Assembly (NCBI GenBank): GCA_900088475.1
Contig: FLMG01000261.1
Location: 85,561 to 149,560, forward strand
Direction: 5' to 3'
DNA from: Hyphochytrium catenoides
Taxonomy: Eukaryota; Sar; Hyphochytriomycetes; Hyphochytriales; Hyphochytriaceae
DNA: 64,000 nucleotides
This document shows positions 34,398-45,400 of the stretch, piece after piece; within the stretch, counting starts at the first letter, position 1; every line of letters starts with the position of its first letter. The position numbers and the translations under genes are program-made. The notes below the pieces were generated by a model that did not search any database, was not told the origin of the DNA, and saw only the letters and a program-made list of their open reading frames with translations.

Positions 34398-37300
34398 ATG
34401 ACTGAACTTTCAATCGATGGTGGAGGGCAGAATGGATTGCTGTCCTCAGTTCGCTTGGTGCGTCGAGACTTTTTTCGGACTTGTCTTACTACCTCCACAC
34501 TCGGCACGATGGTTATTCGTCGCGAGGAATCTTCTCTCTCGTGGGCTCCAGCATCCATTGCGGTCCTACACCTCCGCTTTGCACTATCGTGTTCTCATCA
34601 CCGGGCCTGCAGTTGAGTTTGTATTGATCACTCTCGCTCTCCTCTAACGCCTTTCCTCGTTGGTGCATACTTGCTCCTTGAGAATATATATTATGCCTCG
34701 TAGAGGCTAAGCTGATCTATTATAGGTCAAAGATATCGTCCACGATAAAATGATTGCCCTTGAGGAGGTCTGCTGGAAAATTATCGATACTCCTCAGGTA
34801 CCCACCTTCACCTTCTGCAAGCTCAAGAGTATCAGGGACTGTTGTGAGGGGCGAAAGAAAATAATAAGCAAAGTCGCCTGGTTCTCCCTGTCCGATGACG
34901 GCGGGGAAGAAGGGCCATAGGGAACGGACCTTGGCTGAAAGGGAGTTTTTAGGAGGAAGCGAACATCCTTAACCGAGCAGCAATTTATCGACGCCTCCCC
35001 TTCCTCTTTCTCTTTTTCCTCCCTGCTGAGAGCAGTACCAACGGCTGCGAAAAATCCATCAGAATGGCCCTTGCATGCTGGTCTTTCCCAACGCCACTCA
35101 TACTCGATTCGAGCACTCAATCGGAACTGCCTACCTTGCTGAGAGGTTAGCAAGAAAGCTACAGAAGCACCAGCCGTACCTTGGCATCACCAAGGAAGAT
35201 ATCCTCTGTGTTAAGGTAATGTCTCTACCTCTTTTCTCTTGTTAACGCATTCGTGGAAGTGGTTTTGCGATGGCCGATGATCGCCTAAACTCTCACAGCA
35301 GTCTCTTTCATGTTTTTGTCTTGTAGATTGCTGGTCTTTGTCATGATCTCGGCCATGGGCCCTTCTCGCATCTTTATGATGGAGCTTTCATTCCTGCTGC
35401 CCGCCCAGGGTGCCCTTGGAAGCATGAGGAGGTAAGTCGTTTGCATTGGTGTCCTTAGCTGATCTTTCTTTTTACTGCCATATTCTAGTAGAGTCCAGTA
35501 CCGCGGCCTGCCTCTGAGAGATTATCTTCATCAGAAGCCCCTGATTGTCTCTGATTTAAGGCTGGCTGTGGTCATGGCTGCATTGAGTAAGCTCCGATTA
35601 TTTGGTAGGCGTCAGTGCAGATGCTCGATCACTTGCTGGAGTCAAACTCTATTGATCTGGCACCATATGGCCTCGAAGAGAGAGACCTTCTCTTTATCAA
35701 AGAAATGATTCTCGGCCAAGGTCTTGGACATAGGGGAGAGTTCTTGGGACGACCGCTATCGGAGGGAAAGGAGTTTCTCTATGACATTATCAACAACTCG
35801 TGGTCAGTAACTTTCTTTCTGCACTTCACAAACTTGGTTCAACGCATTTTCCTTCAGAGTTGGCGCACTTAGTCTTCTTCCTTCAGAGTTCCCGAGCAGT
35901 GGCCAATCGAACCTAGATCGTAGCCCCCAGTCTCCTGCATGCTCTGCTTATGTGCGATGTATTTATACCCATTCTCTTTGTTGCTCAGGAGCGGCCTAGA
36001 TGTCGATAAGATGGACTATCTTTTGCGGGACCAACTGATGGTGGGGATCAATACGAATTCTGACTATAGTATACTTCTGAAGCAAGCGAGAGTGGCTGGA
36101 GAACGAAAAGAGGGAGCAAGAGGGAGATTACACATCTGCTTCCCCGACAAGCTGGTCGGGAACGTTGTCAGCCTTTTTAACGCCCGATACACCATGCACC
36201 ATCGTGCATACACGCACAAAGTAAGAAGCAGCAGTTGGTATTCCTCTTTCCTTTTATTCCAGTTCTACTCACCAAAGTTCACTGCGTCCCTCTCCATCTT
36301 CTTCCTGCCCACCTGCAATGATAAACCTTCCCAGAGTGCAAAGGCTGCAGAACAAATGATAGTAGACGCTTTACTTGCTGCCGATGAACATGTTAGGGTA
36401 AGACACTTCCTTTGCAAAGTTCTGATAGCTTTTAGGGTAAGAGAGTGACACTTCTCTGCAGTTTAAGGGATGTGACGGCACCCGGCTTAAAATCTCGGAA
36501 GCCCACTTGGACATGGTAAGGGCTTCATCATGTAGCAGCTATGTTGTGGCTAACCGATTGCCTCCCTCTATTTCTCTTAACTGTCAATACTCTCTCCATG
36601 TGGGGCTCTGCCGTCTAAACGACCTATGTGGTTGATATCCTACACATCTGCAGGTTGCGTACACACGTCTAAACGACTCCGTGTTGGTAAGATGCTCATT
36701 GCAGCGGAAGGCTTGGGTATAGCGCTCTCTCAATGCATCAATGCCGTTTTTATTTGACTTTCTCCTCTTCCTCTTGCGTTCTCTCCAATCCCTTTTCCTG
36801 GTGTAGGATCTCATCGAAAGTTCAGAACTTAAGGAGGTCGAAAGGGCACAGCAAATCCTAGAAAGAATCCACAAGCGAGAGTTGTACAAGTGCGTAGGGA
36901 GAACGTGTCTAGGAGATTTCGCACTGCACACGTGTAAGAAATTGGCACCCTCGCCATGCGCCATCTGCACTGGAAGGCTAGATGGGAATGGCCAACCGAT
37001 TCTCAAGGTAACTTATAACTCAGTCTTGAGAGAGGTGAAGGACCTATTTTTGAGACGAGAGCTTTGAGATATAACGAGAAACGAGAGAGGCATACATTTG
37101 GCGTAGCTGGAGCCAGGCTAAAGAGGCAAGGAAATTGCCAAGAGATAGTAGGGAGGTCTAGAGTCAGGCAGGTGTGGAGGAGGGGGTGGAGTAAGGGTAG
37201 ACGCTCACAGACAGGCTGCGTGCACTGAGTACTGCTTATGTTCAGTCTCCGGACGAGCTGGCTAAAGGCATCATAGCCCACAGCTCAGAAGGGCTTAAGG

Positions 37301-37677
37301 TCGACAATGTCATCGTGGACGTACTGAAACTGCATCATGGAAAACAATCTAAAAATCCAGTTGAACAGGTAAAAGAGACCCTTATCACTTCCTCCCGTAG
37401 CCGCAACATATCTGTCCCCTATTATTTGGGTCCTTCACTGGGTTGCTTGGCTCGGTTTTCACAGGCTTCCTTTTTCTATGCTTCCACGCTTAGGTTTCCC
37501 TGTTCGCTCTCTATTCTCTCTTTGTATTCCCGGCTGGCTATACAGGTTAGGTTTTTCAGCAAGAACTCCACCTTCGGGGACGGATGCTTTAAGTTGACTG
37601 AAGCTCAATACAAGGGGGTCTGTCCATCTTCGTGGATGGAGACCTCGATTAGGCTCTTTGTTAGGCAAAGGGACCAT
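34398..37677 (+). CDS. SAMHD1-like HD-domain dNTP triphosphohydrolase, 3' end unresolved
   Basis: The family hydrolyses dNTPs to nucleoside and triphosphate, limiting dNTP pools. Exons: 34398-34457 (start tentative), 34726-34797, 35036-35215, 35327-35431, 35609-35802, 35989-36220, 36335-36397, 36462-36515, 36654-36686, 36807-37007, 37246-37368, 37546-37677; all join in phase (483 aa). Metal ligands are visible: the His in [10 protein letters not shown], the His-Asp pair in [12 protein letters not shown], and the Asp in [13 protein letters not shown]. Other SAMHD1 landmarks are [30 protein letters not shown] and [17 protein letters not shown]. There is no SAM domain, so it resembles the catalytic core only. 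The donor at 37678 leads towards the assembly gap at 37736-37795; the last exon may end at TAA 37930-37932 or be lost in the gap. Confidence 0.92.
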
Positions 37678-37735
37678 GTAGGTTGCCTCCAAACGCTGCA
37701 TGACTGTCTCATCCGCTCTGCCTCTGTCTCTTGGA

Positions 37736-37795
37736 NNNNNNNNNNNNNNNNNNNNNNNNNNNNNNNNNNNNNNNNNNNNNNNNNNNNNNNNNNNN
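37736..37795. other. Assembly gap (60 N)
   Basis: Sixty consecutive N lie just downstream of the last clear SAMHD1-like exon. They show that this is a scaffolded draft assembly and hide part of that gene's 3' end. Confidence 0.99.
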
Positions 37796-38940
37796 AACTT
37801 CTCGTAACCGCTGTTCCACATGTCCACCACGTCACTGCCTCCCAAATAGTTTGGTATGGCACTCTCAGCCTTCGAGCGGTGGTGTTGCGAGGCAGACCTT
37901 CCTCCACCAACTTACAGCAGATGATTGCTTAAGCCCCATAGCCGGGTGCAACAGCGTTCCTAGTTGAAGATGTAAGAGGAGAGATGGCCAGCAGCCACCA
38001 AAGCATTAGGAAGATAGAAACTCTCTCGTAGCACGAAAAAAAGTTCAAGAGGAGACCTATAGACAATCCGTGCCCCTGCTGATGGTGAATGTCTTCGTAG
38101 AGCTTCACATCAAGGCGTGGAAAGAGAACCGAAGAGGAGCGAGACCGAAAGGCAGCTCAGGCCGTCAATGCTGAGCCAGAGAAGGAGAGAGCCAGAAGGC
38201 ATCATCAGAGGCACAGCCAGCCCAAAGGCAAACCTTGAGCGGTGTCATCCGGGCAGTTCGCAAGAAAACAGTAGTCCAAAAACCAATAAATCCGAACCTA
38301 TGCCTCCCAAACTCATTCCATATAGTTTTGATATTTCCCTGTATTTACCTGATCCTAAACCGCTTCGGTGTACAAGTACCTATTCCTTTGCGTGAGGTCA
38401 CCCTTATATAATCCGATCTCGTGAGAATTGACTATAGACAGATATCTTCATCCTTCGCCGCCGCCCCGTTCGCACGACCTGACTGGAGGTGATGTGTCTG
38501 TCGTTTTGATGTAAGAAGGGCTGGCATATCTCCTTCACCATCACGCTCTGTCTCACTTTTCCTCTGTTTGTAACTATTGCCTCCGTTTTCCGTTTATTGA
38601 TGGACATCTCTTGCATCGTCTGTCTCGCGATGTTCTTTATTCTCTCTCGTGGACGGACACACCTTCTCTGTCCTTTGTGCAGGTGACTTGGCCTCCATCA
38701 CCACTCTCTGCTTCTCTAGCTGCTGCTGCTCCTGCGGGAGAGTGAAGAGACTGTTCTGTTCTCGAGAGTCTCTTTGCTTCCCGCGCTGCATCGCAGTTAG
38801 TCGAGAGATCGGCCTTCGGCAAGGGCGGCAACTATTGAAAGAAGATACGCAACCTCAAGGAAGGACAGACAAAGCTTTTGACCAGTTGAAGACCCAGGAA
38901 GGAGGAGGAGGGGACTGAGAGCCACGAGGACGGGGTCAGT
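37796..38940. other. Region between SAMHD1-like gene and helical tail-anchored protein gene
   Basis: It may contain the last SAMHD1-like exon (a short frame ending TAA 37930-37932 behind CAG) and 5' exons of the next gene. Frames at 38117-38395 and 38649-38918 are polar but could not be joined convincingly. Confidence 0.45.
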
Positions 38941-41900
38941 ATGTCACCGATGCCGTTGCCGACAACTCCGGTAGAGGCCGTTCCAATCTTAGATGTCCTG
39001 CCAGGGCGTACCATAGAGGGAATCAGACAGAAGAAGACGGCGATGACTCAGGATGATAAGCGAGCAGCAGGGCAAAGTACAGAGGGAGAACTTAGACAAG
39101 GCCCGATCAGAGACCTGCAAGAACAGCAAAGAGCTCCTGTAACGCGTCACGAGCAAAGAGCAGAAGCAGAGATAGTAACAGGGGAGAAGGACAGGAAAAT
39201 GGAGGAAGAGAGAGGAAGAGCCGATGCAGACGTCACACAACCGTTAAGGGAGCCCAGTCCAGACATGCAGATGGCCACCGATACCTTTGAACTTAACCAG
39301 AGCCTCTCCGACTTTAGGGACTCTGACGAGGACGTACAGAGGAGAAGGAGAAGAGGGAGGCGAGGAAGCTCGCAGGATAGACACAACGAGGGAGCGACTA
39401 GCGCCGATGGACGGATGCCGAAGAAGCTCGATCTGTATAAGAGGACGCTTAGGAGAGGACCAACTCATGGGGATGAGAATGTGGACATCGAGGCTGTGAA
39501 TGACACCCTGACAATGTTGGAAAAGGAAGCGAGAGAGGGCAAAAGGAGGAGTCTACATAGGGGAGAGAAGGAGGGTAGAGGGAGAGAGATCTCAGAGGGC
39601 TCAGGAGATTCTAGTGCTGCCTGGACGTTGACTAGCATGGCAACTTTTCCTCTGTGGGCACCAGTTTATGTTGGAGTGGCCAGCGTGCGGTAAGTCTGTC
39701 TCTTGAGCAGTCCCATCTGCTCATTCTGCCTTAGGTGTTTCTCTATCTTTTACACCCTCTGGCCCTCTTTGTAGCTGGATGAACAGCAAGGTTTCTGAAG
39801 GTGTTGTCGACCCTGCAAAGAAGTCTGTCCGGAGTCGTGTTCGTCGCTCTCTTTTCTCTCCGGCAGTCATTGGAGAGGCGGTCATCGACTGGCTTAAAGA
39901 CCTAACTCCACAAAGGACGAGAGACATCTCTCGCATATTCTCCAACGTATTTGCTAACTCAGTGTCGCTCCTTCTCACCGAGCAGTCAAGACAACTCATG
40001 GATGTCAATCTTGTAAGTGGAAATGGTGAAGAGGAGAGTGCTTACCCAAACCAACAGTAATGGCAAGTGGTCTCTTTGGGAAAGAGGCTGGGAGGAGAGA
40101 CGGTGGTGGCGGAAAGGGCTTCCAGTTGATAAAATATTGGGTACAATCCACTTTTAGAAACTCTCGATTGACCTAGCCCGTCGCATCCGCACCCCAACTA
40201 TGCCGCATTCACTCTTTTCCTTGTGGTGTAACACTTTGCGCTTTATGACCATCTCTCGTTGCAGCAAGTAAGCGATGCCTTTGTCTCCATGATCTCATCT
40301 GAGCCAGCGGTACGTACTCTGGTCGCTGGAGGTGCCACGGCTGTGAAGGTTGCGGAGGCTTTGAATACGGTGGAAGCCAGGCAAGCGATAAGGCAGAGTT
40401 CTGAGCTTCTATCAAATGCGGTTGATGTTCTGGCGAGTCCAGAGGTAAGAAAAAGCATGAAACAGACACCAACAAGCTAGAGGTATCTTCCCTCTTATTC
40501 GGGCTGTGAAAAAGTCACCTCTTGGATTCGCAACGAATCCTGTTTTGAAGCCGTTACCTTCTAATCTCTACTTGTCGGTGGAATGTTATGGATTCTCTTC
40601 GTGAAGTCTTTGTTTGCTGCCACTTGTTCTTTCCTCCTATTGTTTGAGAGTAACGGGGGATTGGTGACCTGTCCTTGTCGTCTCCTCTATCTCCTTTAAC
40701 AAGCTAATTATCACACGTATGGAGGGTAATCTTCTGTGCTTCCAACGTTTCACAGGGCAAGACATTTTTTTCTTTAGTGAATGAGCTAATTTTCAAGGCG
40801 ACAGATTTAGCCAGCTCTCCTGAAGCCACTATCACAATAGCAGAGCTAGTAGCCAATATCTCACATGCACTGCAGGTACCTTCACACTTGCCACCTGGGT
40901 TCTCCTCAGTGGACCAAAAGTTAGCTAACTGTCCATCGCCTTGCACTCCTGCATTATCCTATCATGTACTTCATCATCATCATGTACTTTTATGAGTCTT
41001 GCCATTTGTGGTCTATGGCCACCGGAAGTGGTTGGTATCTGGCACAACTTTCCCCCAAAGACAGCTACTAGTTCATGAATTACCGCTCCGTAGCTTCTAT
41101 ATATGCTGTATATTCCTATCTGCACAAAGTGATAGCACTTCACTGCCGTTGGTCTGGCGATAGGTGGAGGCGGCGCAGAGACAGAGTCGGAGAGACAATG
41201 AAAAACGTAAGACAGAAGGCGATGTGGGAGAAACCAACTTGTCTGCCTCAGCTGAAAGCCAGACTGGCAGCCAACACAGCGTTACATCACAACGGGTATC
41301 CGAATTGGAATCTAGGATCCTCCAGTCCTTAGACGCGGAGACTTTGGTGCCTGAGCTTGAGGAGCATGAGGGGGAGATGGACAGTGCAGAGGACGCCGGA
41401 CCGGAAGGTCGTCACGTTGGACCTTGTAGATTTAAGTGCTGTCGCACTCTTGCGTTTGGGTTTGCTTCCTTGTCTGGAGTTCGTCGTTGGTTGGTCACAC
41501 AATTATCTTACAACTGCGGACGTTGCCACACACTAATCTTCGTTGGGTCTGCAAATCGCATTGAATCATGTTCTGATGGCTATCTTTATTCTTATAGAGC
41601 CAACCAGAAGAAGAGATAACAACGTTGTCGTGCCGGACTGGAATAGTGAACAGACACGCACAGCTCTAAGAAGGAGGATAGCAGCCAGGCGCTCTCCTCC
41701 AAAAGAGTCGGAAGGACAGAGTTCTTCTGCCCGGCTCTATGAAGAAAGGAGTGTGAGGCCCCCAAGGCGGACTGCAGTGGAGGTAACATTTTATCCTTTG
41801 CACAGCCTCTTCTTCTGGCTATGGTGCTTTCCTCTTATGGGTTTCGTGCAGGCGGCTGCGAGTATTGATAAGAATCCTAAGTCAAAATCTTTTCTCCTTC

Positions 41901-42045
41901 CGGCCAGGCTCCCCCGACGGAGAAAAGTGCAGCTCATGGCAAGCGTCTCCACACTTACGTGGGATTGGGAGCAATGTGCATCTTCCTACTCTGGTCTTTC
42001 TTCGCATTGTACGGGGCAGCAGTCTTCCTCCGTAGGCTTCTGTGA
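38941..42045 (+). CDS. Predicted tail-anchored protein with helical core, unknown function
   Basis: Seven exons join in phase to 617 aa: 38941-39689, 39775-40012, 40265-40444, 40756-40875, 41164-41407, 41598-41782, 41908-42045. Residues 1-240 are highly charged and probably disordered (Arg/Glu-rich, with a run of Arg near residue 140). Residues ~250-430 form a series of amphipathic helices with Ser/Ala spacing (SLLLTEQSRQLMDVNL, AVRTLVAGGATAVKVAEAL), which resemble armadillo/HEAT-type or Mdm10-complex-like helices but match no family I can name. A second charged linker follows. A single hydrophobic segment at ~590-612 (VGLGAMCIFLLWSFFALYG) sits 5 residues from the C-terminus and ends RRLL, as in tail-anchored proteins of the ER or mitochondrial outer membrane. 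The start at 38941 is the first ATG after an in-frame stop, but an upstream exon is possible. Confidence 0.72.
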
Positions 42046-42491
42046 AGGAAGAGGCATTGGCTAGAGGACTTAATCCAAACCTTTGAAAACCGTGGTCAAA
42101 GGACCTAATGTGGCAAAAGCAGAAACCATAAGGCAGGGCAGAGATGGTACCTTGCTTTCAACGAAACAGTTCAATGACGATGCAGGATGGGTAGTTGGCA
42201 AGGGAAGGCGCAGTGGGCGATTTGGGGGAGCAGTTGAGCACTGCCCTCACTGCGCTGTAGCTTGAGCTCTGCTCACTGGCCTGAGGCATCAACGTCTTTT
42301 CTAAAAGCTGGGGAGAGAGAAGTAGCTAAGACTGCAATTACCACGACATTTCTTATGTTAAATAGGCTTATAATGTTAGACGATATTGGTTTTAGTCCAT
42401 GCTGTTCACCATCCCCTGCTCCTCCTCCATAAACCCTTGCTCGCTTAGTAAGAATGGAAACATCCCGGTACAAGGTCTCAGGTTATTCGTT
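42046..42491. other. Convergent intergenic region
   Basis: This 446-bp stretch lies between two facing stop codons and holds the two 3' untranslated regions. I see no gene and no obvious polyadenylation signal beyond ordinary A/T-rich stretches. Confidence 0.5.
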
Positions 42492-45400
42492 CTAGGTGCT
42501 GAACTTCTGAGTGGCTGCTGCTCTTTCCTTGGATAATTGTGCGATCGTGTCCTTGACATCCTTTGACTGTTGCAGCAGCGAATAAAAGTCTTTGGCCAGC
42601 AGACGACTGCAGGATTGAGAGTGACACGACGAGGGGAAGAACAACTGTTTAGCGACAGAGGTCGATCAGGTGATGATTCGAGGTTTTCACACCAAACGTG
42701 CAAAAGGTAAGGGCCGGATAAGATAGAAGGCCATATAGAGGCAATGGAGAAGTAGGTTAAGCCCGCCCACCAACTCCTAAAGCCTGAGGGCCTTCAGAGA
42801 AGATTCGGAGGAGAACAAAAGCCCAATAGGGTAGCAAGCCTTTAGGAACCTGAAGGTGCAAGTATCCGTTATACAGGTCACGTTTGCGTTTCTTGATGTC
42901 TTGGTGAGGAGAGCTGTCTCTCCAAAGAAATCTCCTTCGCCAAGCCGTGCTAGTTCTTGCTCCTTCCCATCTAATTAAGGTTGAATTATGACTCTTTAGT
43001 GAGAGCTGAGACGTGACATAGAGAATCGAATGAAAGCGGATCAACTTCTTATGGTCGTACCTTTTCCCTTCTTCGTTATCTGGACCTGTCCGTGGTTTAT
43101 GGTGTACAAGCTATCACCTCTCTCACCCTCGCGGATCACCACCTGGAAGAATATCGTTAGCGTTCCACATAACAGAGTAGCTCGCTGAACAGTGGTCAAA
43201 CCATGACCGGTATAACAGCAATGAAGTGCCTCAATTTCGTGTTCTCACCTCGCCCTTCTTCTTGTGCAGTTCCTGAATGTTATGCATAATCCTGACTACT
43301 GCCTTGGTTCTCTGCATGTTCCTCTTAACGTTCTCTCCACGAATAACCTCAGTCGTCTCTGCACTCTGAACCAAGGTACGGAAGTCGTCCCTGTTGATCT
43401 TGACGACATCAACATCGGTCATGCAGCGCACCGTGGCGTTCCTAATGAACCGTAGGAGATAAACGGACGGAATATTAGGGCACTAGAAACGTTCTCTTAC
43501 ACCGTAGTGAGGCCCTATCCTCCCTTTACTGGGTACCATCACCTGGTAGTCTCGAAAAGCAATCCGTTCTCTCCGAAAAACTCCCCGCTTCCTAGCCTTG
43601 CAATCGGCTCTTGGACGCCTTTCACTAGGATTTCTACGGCGCCCGCATTAAGGAAGTAAAAGTCCTCTGCCTTCTCTCCTTCCTTGAAAATAATATCTCC
43701 CTTCTGATATTGGACATGATGCAGTTCAGACATCACTCGGATGTAGTCTTCATAGTAAAGTCCTGCACGGTTAAGGGGAAGGCAGGATAGCGGCGTAAGG
43801 GCTAGCCGACAAAAATGCGGTACAAGAAAACCGGGTTACCTATCGGTTTATTGGTTTCTTCGTCTATTGCTAGTAGATGCTTGAGATCCGCTTCAGTGAT
43901 CGCGCTGTCTTCACCTACATCGCGTAACAAACTCTGGATCTCGTCCACCGTAAGGTATCCTAAGAGCGCGATGGTGGAGGGATTGGGGAAGAAACACCAG
44001 CGTTAAAAAGGGGGATGATATGATGAAAATGTCTAAGGTCATGAGCAAAGAGAAGGTGCTGGTCCCATAGCATGCGCGACGCAAAGAGCTATAGACAGTC
44101 GATGTGAGCGTGAGCAGGTAGATAACATCACTAGGGACGAGCATCGAGAGCGAGGTAAGGAGAAGAGGAAAGGAAAGTTGCAAGGTCACCTTTTCCGTCC
44201 TTGTCCAAGAGCTTAAAAGCATTGCCTACGGCGATAATCTGCCCAGTTTGGAGGGGCTTCTGATTTCCCGTCTCGGCGAACCCCATGGCAAGTTCTCCAT
44301 TTCCTCCTTGTGGCTCCTTGCTGTTCATCTTCTTTGTTATAACCGCCCCGATCAGTCCCACCTTCAGCTTCCTGCACGGAGAGAGTACCCAGCAGGATCA
44401 GCCACAATGATGGTCGTCTTAGGTTGTAAGGGAAGAAGGCATTTCTTATGATGATGATGCTAATGAGTCCTGATAATCCTCTTGACCGCAAACAGCAAGC
44501 AAATTCGAGAAAGGGGGATGAGATCAGAGGAAGTTGACTTTTGATCTTACCTCTTGATCTCCGTGAACTTCTTGAGGTTCTTGTCAGAGTTTTGAAGTAC
44601 GTCCTTTGGTGCAGCTGTGCCCTGCACCCAAGGGTGAGACCAACATCGAGCTGCAGTCATTCGCTGTGAAGGGTCTTTCGAAACTAGAGCCCTAATTAGG
44701 TCTTTAGCTGACTCAGAAACCTATAGATGGGAGCAAACAGCCGGTTACTAGCAGGGCCAAAGAGTATTCGCAACGGAAAGGAGGCACGGGGTTAAGGGTG
44801 GAAGCATGCTAAGAGACGGAAACCCAGAAAAAAGATGTGAGAAGAGAAACAAAAGTGGTGCTAACTGGGAGGAGAACGAGACCTCTGATGTTTGTCCACA
44901 GTAGGAGAGATGATGTGGGACACACGTACATGGTCGAACGCTCTATAGTCAAAGGACAGCTCATCACTTAGGACCGAGCGGACCATGTCATTGTCCGACC
45001 GATTGCCTTCAGGGTCGAATGGGTGCATTCCGGAGAGAAGGATGTATATGATAAGTCCTAGGGCTGTTCATAGGATAACATAAAACCATTAGAGCCTGAG
45101 AGCTTGGCAAACTCGACCAGCTAGACGCAGGAACGGCATCCCTTTCCCCAGTGGGGAATGGTAACGGCAAGTAGGGCAGAGGAATAGGCAAGGTTGTCTG
45201 ACTGTATATGAAGCTCTAAGGAACCTTCCGTACCCCACATATCTCCTTCAGGTCCAGAGAGCTTGTGAGACAGCATCTCTGGGGCCATGTAGCCTATCGT
45301 TCCGGTGGGTTCCTGTATTGCAAGGCACGGGGGTATTCGATTGTCACTTAATTTCACACAGTGCAAAGTTAAGCCTAGAACTTAATGACCATCTGAGAAA

